36,875 bases of DNA from Phycisphaerales bacterium (GTDB lineage: Bacteria; Planctomycetota; Phycisphaerae; Phycisphaerales; UBA1924): positions 1 to 36,875 of the forward strand of contig JAPKGU010000015.1 in the NCBI GenBank assembly GCA_026647565.1, written 5' to 3'. Both the position numbers and the translations under genes were made by a program. Every line of letters begins with the position of its first letter. The first letter of the stretch is position 1. The notes under the pieces were generated by a model, which saw only the letters and a list, made by a program, of their open reading frames with translations, did no database searches and was not told where the DNA came from. Below are positions 15,734-22,871 of this stretch, in pieces.

Positions 15734-16363
15734 CTACACCGTGCCGTACATCCGATCGCCCGCATCGCCAAGCCCCGGACGGATGAACCCGCGCTCGTCC
15801 AACTGGCGATCGAGCGCCGCCGTGTACACCCGCACGTCCGGGTGCGTGCGCCCGAGATGCTCGACACCCTCCGGCGCCGCGACCAGACAGATCATCCGAA
15901 GGTCTTTCGCACCGGACTCCTTGAGGATGCTCAGCGCCTGGCCCGCGCTTCCGCCCGTTGCCAGCATCGGATCCACGAGCACCACCGGCCCCGCGCTCAG
16001 GTCGCGAGGCAGCTTCCGCATGTACACCACCGGCTTCAGCGTCTTCTCGTCGCGGCTCAGTCCCAGGTGCCCCACACGCGCCTCGGGCATCATCTCAAGG
16101 ATCCCCTCCGCCATGCACAGCCCCGCACGCAGCACCGGGACCACCGTGATCTTCGCGCCGATCTGGCGCGCCGTCACTCGCTCCAGCGGCGTGTCGATCT
16201 CGACCGCCTCCGTCGGGAAGCCCCGCGTCACCTCGTACACCATCAGGCCCGCGATCTGGTAGAGCAGCGCCCGGAACGGACGGTGGCTCGTCGCGCGATC
16301 ACGCAGGTACGCGACCTTGTGCTGGATCAGCGGGTGGTCGAAGACGACGAGGTTCGGATGCAC
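15734..16363 (-). CDS. upp: Uracil phosphoribosyltransferase
   Basis: Salvage enzyme making UMP from uracil and PRPP in the cytoplasm. The PRPP-binding block VVLVDPMLATGGSA is complete, and the N-terminal HPLIQHKVAYLRD and C-terminal PGLGDAGDRMYGT blocks are those of the family. The GTG at 16363, with GAGAGG 8 nt upstream, gives 209 residues, the normal length. A start further up at 16468 would overlap the previous gene and add 35 unrelated residues. It is the last gene of a run that begins with the nitrilase at 19305, 67 bp after the receiver-like gene. Confidence 0.95.
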   Translation of the reverse strand: MHPNLVVFDHPLIQHKVAYLRDRATSHRPFRALLYQIAGLMVYEVTRGFPTEAVEIDTPLERVTARQIGAKITVVPVLRAGLCMAEGILEMMPEARVGHLGLSRDEKTLKPVVYMRKLPRDLSAGPVVLVDPMLATGGSAGQALSILKESGAKDLRMICLVAAPEGVEHLGRTHPDVRVYTAALDRQLDERGFIRPGLGDAGDRMYGTV

Positions 16364-16430
16364 GCCAAGGTCCTCTCGCCCCGTGCCCCCCAACGCACTT
16401 CCGCGCCCCCCGATCCACGGCGCCGGAGCG

Positions 16431-16871
16431 TCACGCGCCGGGCTTCGACCGGCCGGACTTTGCCGCACGCGCCGCCGCAGTGACGCGCGACAGCGGACCC
16501 TTCACCTTTGTCGGCACGACCGGAACCGGCGGCTCCAGGCCGTCGAGGTGCTCGATCAGCTCATCCAGAGATGAGCAGGGGAGCGCCGTCGGCACGCGAT
16601 CGCACGCCGCGTCGATCACCTCCGGCTTGCCACCGATGTAGAACAACTTCACGGACATCAGCTTCTTCGTCGTCGCAAAGTAGTCCGCAATCTCGCGCCC
16701 GTGCGACGGAAGCCGCTCGAGCGAGATCACCAGCGCCTCCGGCGGCGACGAAAAATCGATCCGTGACTTGCTGTCGTGGTGCACGCGGACGCTGTGGCCC
16801 TGCTTCTCAAGGGCCGTCACCGTCGGACGCGATTCCTCTTCGTGCCAGTGAATATAGATGATGCTCGCCAT
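16431..16871 (-). CDS. Degenerate receiver-like protein in the pyrimidine operon
   Basis: A 146-residue protein that I cannot assign to a named family. Alternating hydrophobic strands and helices over residues 1-115 resemble a CheY-like fold. The segment EALVISLERLPSHGREI (45-61) lines up with the DLVLLDxxLPxxxGxEL block of receivers, with Ser50 in place of the phosphoryl-accepting Asp. A Pro/Lys/Ala-rich basic tail follows. If the fold is right it cannot be phosphorylated in the usual way. The ATG at 16871 has GAGG 8 nt upstream. It lies 32 bp after the NCS1 transporter gene and before upp, so a role in pyrimidine use is possible but unproven. Confidence 0.7.
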   Translation of the reverse strand: MASIIYIHWHEEESRPTVTALEKQGHSVRVHHDSKSRIDFSSPPEALVISLERLPSHGREIADYFATTKKLMSVKLFYIGGKPEVIDAACDRVPTALPCSSLDELIEHLDGLEPPVPVVPTKVKGPLSRVTAAARAAKSGRSKPGA

Positions 16872-16903
16872 GCGGTGCACCTCGCGGGGGAGAACATCAT
16901 AGT

Positions 16904-18439
16904 TCACGCCGCAGGCCCGAGCGAGCGGCGTGATCCGTTCGGTGTCACGGACTCAGAACGCCCCGGGCCACGCATCAGCAATCCGTATACCAGCGCGCCC
17001 AGAGCGATCCCGACGAACCACGCGTATCCGTACAGCGTGTCGCAGAACGCGGGAAAGACCGGCACGACCTTCGCATCCAGCGCCGCGTGCGCGTGCGTCC
17101 GGTTCGTCGCCGCGTTGATGAACCCGGGCAGGTTGGGCAGGACCGCGACAACCATCGCCACCAGCGCCGCCGGGTTGAACCCGTTCCGGTACGAGTAGGG
17201 CCCCTTCGGGTCGTACAGGCCCGGAACGTCCAGGCGGGTCCGCCGGACCACGTAGTAGTCGCAGAGCATGATCCCCGCGATCGGTCCGAGAAGCGCCGAG
17301 TACCCGATCAGCCACGTGAAGATGTACGCGCCGAGGTTCCCGACCAGGTACCACGGCATCATCACCACCCCGATCACGGCCGTGATCATCCCGCCTGTCC
17401 GGAACGAGATCCGCGCGGGGGCGAGATTCGAGAAGTCGTTCGCCGGGCTGACCACGTTCGCCGCGATGTTCGTCGAGAGCGTCGCGATCGACAGGATCAC
17501 CAGCGAGAGCACGATCACCGGCGTCGAACCGAGCCGCGAGATCAGCACCACCGGGTCCCAGATCGCCTCGCCGAACACGATGATCGTCCCCTGCGTCACC
17601 GCGATCCCGATGAAGCAGAAGAGCGTCATCGTCGTCGGAAGCCCCGCCGCCTGACCGATCACCTGCGCCCTCTGGCTCCGCGCATACCGTGTGAAATCCG
17701 GGATGTTCAGAGAGAGCGTCGCCCAGAATCCGACCATCGCCGTCAGCTGCGGCACAAAGACCGCCCAGAACGTCACGCCGTCCGGATACCGCGAGCCGCC
17801 CCCAAGCAGCGCACCGAACGAGCCGGTCTTCGCAACCGCCCACCCCAGGAGCGCCAGCCCCGCGCCGATCAGCACCGGCGCCGCCCACGATTCCATCCAC
17901 TTGATGGAGCCCATCCCGTGCCAGACGAAGTGGAGATTGACCAGCCAGAAGGCCCCGAAAGAGACAAGCTGCCACGGCGTGACGCCCAGCGCCGTGACGC
18001 GCGATGCCTCCGCACCAAGGTCGATCCACCCGAGCGCGCACGCCACCTGGTAGATCGCGCTCCCGCCGATCCACGCCTGGATCCCGAACCAGCCGCACGC
18101 CACGAGGGCCCTCGCCAGCGCCGGGATGTTCGCCCCCCGCGTCCCAAAGCTCGCCCGCATCAGCACCGGGAACGGAACACCGTGCCTCGCGCCAGGATGC
18201 CCGTTCAGGATCATCGGGATCAGCACGATCGCGTTGCCGAGGAAGACCGTCAGCGTCGCCTGCCACCACGCCATGCCCTGAGCGATCATGCCCGCCGCGA
18301 GCGTGTACGTCGGGATGCAGACCGACATCCCGATCCAGAGCGCCGCGATGTGCCACGCGCTCCACGTCCGCTCCTCGGGCCGCGTGGGCGCGAGGTCCTT
18401 GTTGCTCAGCGTCGCGCTCGCTCGCTCACCGGCGCTCAC
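16904..18439 (-). CDS. NCS1 family nucleobase:cation symporter
   Basis: A 511-residue inner-membrane transporter with about twelve hydrophobic segments, of the NCS1 family that imports uracil, cytosine, allantoin, hydantoins or thiamine precursors. The N-terminus WSAWHIAALWIGMSVCIPTY and the block GWFGIQAWIGGSAIYQ are typical, and NIAANVVSPANDFSNLAP is the conserved segment around TM8-9. The start ATG overlaps the nitrilase stop by 4 bases (ATGA), showing coupling. With upp downstream and a ureidopropionase-like enzyme upstream, uracil or a dihydropyrimidine is the most likely substrate, by inference. Confidence 0.9.
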   Translation of the reverse strand: MSAGERASATLSNKDLAPTRPEERTWSAWHIAALWIGMSVCIPTYTLAAGMIAQGMAWWQATLTVFLGNAIVLIPMILNGHPGARHGVPFPVLMRASFGTRGANIPALARALVACGWFGIQAWIGGSAIYQVACALGWIDLGAEASRVTALGVTPWQLVSFGAFWLVNLHFVWHGMGSIKWMESWAAPVLIGAGLALLGWAVAKTGSFGALLGGGSRYPDGVTFWAVFVPQLTAMVGFWATLSLNIPDFTRYARSQRAQVIGQAAGLPTTMTLFCFIGIAVTQGTIIVFGEAIWDPVVLISRLGSTPVIVLSLVILSIATLSTNIAANVVSPANDFSNLAPARISFRTGGMITAVIGVVMMPWYLVGNLGAYIFTWLIGYSALLGPIAGIMLCDYYVVRRTRLDVPGLYDPKGPYSYRNGFNPAALVAMVVAVLPNLPGFINAATNRTHAHAALDAKVVPVFPAFCDTLYGYAWFVGIALGALVYGLLMRGPGRSESVTPNGSRRSLGPAA

Positions 18440-19305
18440 GTCCTGGGAATCCCCGTGTATGTCTCCGGCCTGCGGTCCCTGTAGAACTGCCAGACGTTCC
18501 GGACCTCCTGGATCAGGTCCAGATCAAGGTCCGCCACCACCACCTCGTCCCGGTCCCGCGAGGCCTCCGCGATGATCTTCCCGCGCGGATTGCAGAAGTA
18601 CGACTGCCCGTAGAACTCACCGATGCACCACGGCTTCTCCGTTCCCACCCGATTGATCGCCCCGACGAAGTACTGGTTCGCCACGGCGTGCGCCGGCTGC
18701 TCGAGCTTCCAGAGATACTCGGACAACCCCGCCACCGTTGCGCTCGGGTTGAAGACGATCTCCGCGCCGTTCAGCCCGAGCTCACGCGCGCCCTCGGGGA
18801 AGTGCCGGTCATAGCAGATGTACACGCCGATCCGCCCGAACGGCGTCTCGAAGACCGGATACCCCCCGTCGCCCGGCTTGAAGTAGAACTTCTCCCAGAA
18901 CCCCGGGTGGCAGTGGGGGATGTGCTTCTTCCTGTACTTGCCCAGGTACTCGCCGGTATGCGAGATGACCGCAGCGGTGTTGTAGTACACCCCCTGCATC
19001 TCCACCTCATAGATCGGCACGACCATCACCATGCCGCGCTTCTTCGCCAGCTCCTGCATCAGCCGGATCGTCGGCCCGCCGGGGATCGGCTCCGCCGTTT
19101 CGTACCAGCGCGTCTGCTGCTCCGCACAGAAGTACGGACCGTAGAAAATCTCCTGCAGGCAGCAGACCTGCGCCCCCTTCGCCGCCGCCTCGTCGATCAG
19201 GGCGACGTGCTTGTCGATCATCGCTCGCTTGACCTTGTGCAGGTCGGCGTGGTCCGGGAGCGGGTTGGCGCACTGGATCAGGGCGGCTCGTGTCACGCGT
19301 GGCAT
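18436..19305 (-). CDS. Nitrilase-superfamily amidohydrolase, probable beta-ureidopropionase
   Basis: Carbon-nitrogen hydrolase with the Glu-Lys-Cys triad at Glu52 (CLQEIFYGPYF), Lys127 (YRKKHIPH) and Cys164 (YICYDRHFPEGAR). The sequence is of the N-carbamoyl-beta-alanine / N-carbamoylputrescine amidohydrolase group. In the reductive pyrimidine pathway such an enzyme hydrolyses N-carbamoyl-beta-alanine to beta-alanine, CO2 and ammonia. The coupled NCS1 transporter and nearby upp favour this role, but no dihydropyrimidinase gene is in the window. The ATG at 19305 follows a TAGACT hexamer by 7 nt, giving 289 residues; a GTG at 19332 is less likely. It leads the four-gene operon and is divergent from the MFS gene. 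Confidence 0.88.
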   Translation of the reverse strand: MPRVTRAALIQCANPLPDHADLHKVKRAMIDKHVALIDEAAAKGAQVCCLQEIFYGPYFCAEQQTRWYETAEPIPGGPTIRLMQELAKKRGMVMVVPIYEVEMQGVYYNTAAVISHTGEYLGKYRKKHIPHCHPGFWEKFYFKPGDGGYPVFETPFGRIGVYICYDRHFPEGARELGLNGAEIVFNPSATVAGLSEYLWKLEQPAHAVANQYFVGAINRVGTEKPWCIGEFYGQSYFCNPRGKIIAEASRDRDEVVVADLDLDLIQEVRNVWQFYRDRRPETYTGIPRT

Positions 19306-19312
19306 GCCGCGA

Positions 19313-19318
19313 AGTCTA
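19313..19318 (-). promoter_or_regulatory. Candidate -10 of the pyrimidine operon (leaderless)
   Basis: TAGACT on the minus strand, 7 nt before the nitrilase ATG at 19305, no Shine-Dalgarno. It lies in the 56-bp gap shared with the divergent MFS gene. Confidence 0.45.
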
Positions 19319-19350
19319 CCGGGAATCGCCACGCGTGCGAGGCCCCTTGC

Positions 19351-19356
19351 TACCCT
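19351..19356 (+). promoter_or_regulatory. Candidate extended -10 of the MFS gene (leaderless)
   Basis: TACCCT preceded by TGC, 5 nt before the ATG at 19362. The same TACCCT occurs before pheT. Confidence 0.4.
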
Positions 19357-19361
19357 CGACC

Positions 19362-20678
19362 ATGCGCCCCCGAAGCCCCGCCCGCAAGCCGGCCATCGGC
19401 TTCATCTTCATTACCCTTGTGCTCGACGTGCTCGGCGTCGGACTCCTCATCCCCGTCGCGCCCCGCCTCGTGCAGGGGCTGCTCAACGGCGGGGCCGGCG
19501 GCACCGAGCAGGAGGCCGCCCCATTCGTCGGCCTCCTCCTCACCACCTGGTACGCCATGTCGTTCCTCTTCGCCCCTGTCCTCGGGGCACTCTCCGATCG
19601 CGTCGGACGCAGGCCCGTCATCCTCATCGCCCTCCTTGGCTCCGGAATCGACTTCTTCGCCCAGGCCCTCGCCCCGACCCTCACATGGCTCTTCATCACA
19701 CGCGCCCTCAACGGCATCTCGGGCGCAAGCATGACCGTCGCCAACGCCTACATCGCCGACATCACACCCCCCGACAAGCGAGCCGCCGCCTACGGACTCG
19801 TCGGCGCCGCCTTCGGACTCGGCTTCGTGATCGGCCCCGTCCTCGGCGGCGTGCTCGGCGACATCGACATCCGCCTTCCGTTCTACGTTGCCGGCTCGCT
19901 CACGCTCATCAACTGGCTCTACGGGTGCTTCGTCCTGCCCGAGTCCCTCCCCCCCGAACGCCGCAGCCACATCAGACTCTCCCGCCTCAACCCCGTCGGC
20001 GCGTTCGGCATCCTTCTTCAGTACCCCTTCGTCGCGCGCCTCGCGGCCAGCGCGTTCCTCATCAACATGGCCCAGTTCGCCCTCCACGCGACCTGGGTCC
20101 TCTACACCGGCCATCGCTACGGCTGGTCCGGCAAGCAGGTCGGCCTGTCGCTCGCCCTCGTCGGCATCACCTCCGCATTCGTGCAGGGGTTCCTCACACG
20201 GAAGATCGTCCCGCGCCTCGGCGAGCGACGCTCGCTCCTCCTCGGCGTGCTCCTCGGCGCCGGCGCCTACGCGGGCTACGGGCTTGCGACCGAGGGATGG
20301 ATGATCTACGCCATCATCGCCGTCGCGTCGCTCGGTGCCATCGCGCCTCCCGCGCTCCAGGCCCTCATCACACGCGCCGTACGGCCCGACCAGCAGGGCA
20401 CGGTCCAGGGCGCGATGACCGGCCTGCAGAGCATCGCCGGCATCTGCGGCTCATTCGTTGGTGCCGGCGCGTTCGCCTACTTCATCTCCGACCGAGCGCC
20501 GGTCACACTCCCCGGCGCTCCCTACCTCATCGGTGCCGGCCTCGCCGCCCTCAGTCTGCTCGTCGCTCTCTGGGCCTTCCGCGGGCACTCGACGGATGCG
20601 CCAAGCCAGGACCAGACTCACCACCGAGGCGCAGAGAACGCAGACAACGGCGGTGATGGAACTCGGGCGCATCCGTGA
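19362..20678 (+). CDS. MFS transporter, TetA-like drug exporter
   Basis: A 438-residue major facilitator with about twelve membrane segments. Asp22 in TM1 (LVLDVLGVGLLIPV) and motif A GALSDRVGRRPV (75-86) are those of proton-driven TetA-type exporters, and motif C (GLGFVIGPVLGG) is present in TM5. The substrate cannot be inferred; tetracycline resistance should not be assumed. The final 20 residues (starting QTHHRGAENADN) are encoded by a dispersed repeat at 20615-20645 and lie outside the transporter fold. The start at 19362 is preferred over the open frame from 19290 because of the -10 element just upstream and the family N-terminus. Confidence 0.88.
   Translation: MRPRSPARKPAIGFIFITLVLDVLGVGLLIPVAPRLVQGLLNGGAGGTEQEAAPFVGLLLTTWYAMSFLFAPVLGALSDRVGRRPVILIALLGSGIDFFAQALAPTLTWLFITRALNGISGASMTVANAYIADITPPDKRAAAYGLVGAAFGLGFVIGPVLGGVLGDIDIRLPFYVAGSLTLINWLYGCFVLPESLPPERRSHIRLSRLNPVGAFGILLQYPFVARLAASAFLINMAQFALHATWVLYTGHRYGWSGKQVGLSLALVGITSAFVQGFLTRKIVPRLGERRSLLLGVLLGAGAYAGYGLATEGWMIYAIIAVASLGAIAPPALQALITRAVRPDQQGTVQGAMTGLQSIAGICGSFVGAGAFAYFISDRAPVTLPGAPYLIGAGLAALSLLVALWAFRGHSTDAPSQDQTHHRGAENADNGGDGTRAHP
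20615..20645 (+). repeat. Dispersed GACTCACCACAGAG-type repeat, one arm
   Basis: GACTCACCACCGAGGCGCAG and the purine-rich continuation match the left arm at 760-790 closely. It overlaps the 3' end of the MFS gene in the same reading frame (Thr-His-His-Arg) as the copy in trmB. No clear inverted partner is visible downstream. Confidence 0.65.
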
Positions 20679-20846
20679 GATCACAGAACCCCGGGCCGTG
20701 CGCCGGCGACCGCGGGGCGAGCGGCCCCGGCCCCCTCTCTCCAGTGTGAACTCCGCGGCTCGGTGGCGAGTCTCCTTCCCCTGCCCCGCCACCGTTGGGC
20801 ATGCCCCGTTCCCTACCATTCCCCATCCCACGGGAGTCGCGTCCGC

Positions 20847-21311
20847 ATGGTCTATCGCGTCTGCAAAGTCTTCGAAGTCGAGTCGGGTCACATGCTCTCC
20901 AAGCATCCCGATCGCTGCCGTTTCCCCCACGGCCACACCCGCCGGATCGAGGTGGTCGTCTCATCCGATTCGCTCGACGCGAACGACATGGTCTGCGACT
21001 TCAAGGCCCTGAAGGTCGCCATCTCGGATTTCATCGACACCTTCGACCACGCCATGGCGATCAACAGCGCCGACAAGGCCCGTCCGGCCCTGGAGGCGAT
21101 CGGGGATCGTCTGGTCGTCTTCGAGAACACCGACCCGACGACGGAAGTTCTCGCCAAGCACATCTTCGACTATGTCAGGGCACGCATCGGCTCCGGGAAG
21201 ACGTTCAAGGACCGGAGCGGCATCGAGTACGCCTTCCCGCCCGGACTGCGCCTCGAGCGTGTCCGCGTCGGTGAGACCAGCAGCACATGGGCCGAGTACG
21301 CATCGAGCTGA
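20847..21311 (+). CDS. queD: 6-carboxytetrahydropterin synthase QueD
   Basis: Zinc enzyme of the PTPS family converting 7,8-dihydroneopterin triphosphate to 6-carboxy-5,6,7,8-tetrahydropterin, the first committed step to preQ0. The CxxxHGH motif (CRFPHGH) supplies the catalytic Cys and two zinc His; a further His lies upstream in VESGHML. The blocks DFKALK, FDHAMAIN, DPTTEVLAKHI and VRVGETSSTWAEY are all present. Length is 154 residues. GGGAG lies 11 nt before the ATG at 20847. queC and queE, which use its product in turn, are at the other end of the window. PTPS homologues with other roles exist; the CxxxHGH form favours QueD. Confidence 0.92.
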   Translation: MVYRVCKVFEVESGHMLSKHPDRCRFPHGHTRRIEVVVSSDSLDANDMVCDFKALKVAISDFIDTFDHAMAINSADKARPALEAIGDRLVVFENTDPTTEVLAKHIFDYVRARIGSGKTFKDRSGIEYAFPPGLRLERVRVGETSSTWAEYASS

Positions 21312-21443
21312 GCCGCCGCACACTCGGGCCGTCCGCGCCTGTCACACGGGCGCAACGCGGGCACGCCCTGCCGGGCTTCCCCCTTCAATCCGCGGCATCA
21401 AACCCCAATACAAACTCCAGGCCGTCTGCTGCGTAGGAGATCC

Positions 21444-22871
21444 ATGACCATGCGATCCATCATCTGCCGGCGCTCCCCGATGATCATGCTCTCGCTCGCC
21501 ACCGTTCTCGCCGCGGGCGGCGCGCTCCCCGCGCGTGCCGATGCCCAGCCCCCGGAATCGACGGTCTCCGAGAAGGCCGACATCGCCGCCGCTCGTTCGC
21601 TCTCGCGCGCCTTCCAGCATGTTGCCAAGTCCGCCGAGCCCTCCGTCGTCCACATCACATCGCTCCAGCAGGTCTTCACCCGGCGCACATTCTTCGACGC
21701 CCCGCGCGTCGAACTGGCTCCCGGCGGACTCGGCTCCGGTGTCATCGTCAGCGACGACGGCTACATCCTCACCAACAACCACGTCGTCGCCGATGCCGAG
21801 CAGCTCCGCGTCCGGCTCTCCGACGGACGCGAACTCGACTGCGTCGTCGTCGGCACGGATCCGGCCACCGACCTCGCCGTGCTCAAGGTCGATCAGACCG
21901 GGCTTCCCGCACTTACCTTCGCCGATTCCGACACGCTCGAAGTCGGCGAGTGGGTCGTCGCCATCGGCTCGCCCTTCGGATTCGACTCCTCCGTGACCGC
22001 GGGCATCGTCAGCGCCAAGGGACGCAGCGGCGTCGTCAACGCCCGCTCACGCGACGGACTCTACGAGGAGTTCATCCAGACCGACGCCGCCATCAACCCC
22101 GGAAACTCCGGCGGCCCGCTCCTCAACCTCGACGGACAGGTCGTCGGGATCAACTCCGCCATTATCACCCGCACCGGCGGCTCCATCGGCATCGGCTTCG
22201 CCATCCCCGCAAACATGGCCCGCGCCGTCATGGAGAACATCATCGACAGCGGACGCCCCCAGCGCGGCTACCTCGGCGCCGGCGGCTCCGACCTCGACCA
22301 GAAGCGAGCCGCCGGCATCGGGCTGGGCGTCTCCGCGGGCGCCGTCATCGAATCCGTCATGCCCGACAGCCCCGCCGACCGCGCCGGGCTTCGCGTCGGC
22401 GACGTCGTCACCTCCTTCGGAGGCAAGCCCGTCGATTCCTTCAACCGCCTCCGCAACGCCATCGCCTTCACGCCGCCCGGCGAGAATGTCCCCATCGAGA
22501 TCGTCCGCGACGGGAAGCGCCGCACGCTCTCCGCCGAGGTCGTCGATCGCGAGAAGTTCCTCGAGGCCGCGTACAAGGAAGAGACCATCGACGAGCTCGG
22601 CATCTCCGTCACCAACGCGATCCGGGTCGGCACACGCTCAGGCGCCGAGCCCGATTCGCAGGGTGTCCAGGTCTCCTCGATGCGCCGCAGCGGCCCCGCC
22701 TTCCGCGAGGGAGTTCGGCCCGGCGACCTCATCATCGCCGTCGACGAGCAGCTTGTCCGAAACGTCGGCGAGCTCAAGGAGCGACTCGGCCGCGCCGACT
22801 GGTCCAACGGCGTCGTACTCGAGATCGAGCGCATGGGCTTCGGACGAGGCACCGTCGTCATCAGGCGTTGA
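21444..22871 (+). CDS. htrA: HtrA/Deg-family periplasmic serine protease with two PDZ domains
   Basis: A 475-residue exported protease/chaperone for envelope protein quality control. A signal peptide covers about residues 1-33. The trypsin-like domain has the triad His113 (TNNHVV), Asp143 (ATDLAVLK) and Ser222 (GNSGGPL). Two PDZ domains follow at about 270-355 and 385-470 (second: RRSGPAFREGVRPGDLI). AGGAG lies 5 nt before the ATG at 21444. The stop lies inside the 3' end of the convergent RND gene; the two coding regions overlap by 11 bp. Confidence 0.95.
   Translation: MTMRSIICRRSPMIMLSLATVLAAGGALPARADAQPPESTVSEKADIAAARSLSRAFQHVAKSAEPSVVHITSLQQVFTRRTFFDAPRVELAPGGLGSGVIVSDDGYILTNNHVVADAEQLRVRLSDGRELDCVVVGTDPATDLAVLKVDQTGLPALTFADSDTLEVGEWVVAIGSPFGFDSSVTAGIVSAKGRSGVVNARSRDGLYEEFIQTDAAINPGNSGGPLLNLDGQVVGINSAIITRTGGSIGIGFAIPANMARAVMENIIDSGRPQRGYLGAGGSDLDQKRAAGIGLGVSAGAVIESVMPDSPADRAGLRVGDVVTSFGGKPVDSFNRLRNAIAFTPPGENVPIEIVRDGKRRTLSAEVVDREKFLEAAYKEETIDELGISVTNAIRVGTRSGAEPDSQGVQVSSMRRSGPAFREGVRPGDLIIAVDEQLVRNVGELKERLGRADWSNGVVLEIERMGFGRGTVVIRR

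Noticed and set aside
19362-20678. Tetracycline resistance gene
   Set aside because: The motifs are general to TetA-like MFS exporters; the substrate cannot be inferred.
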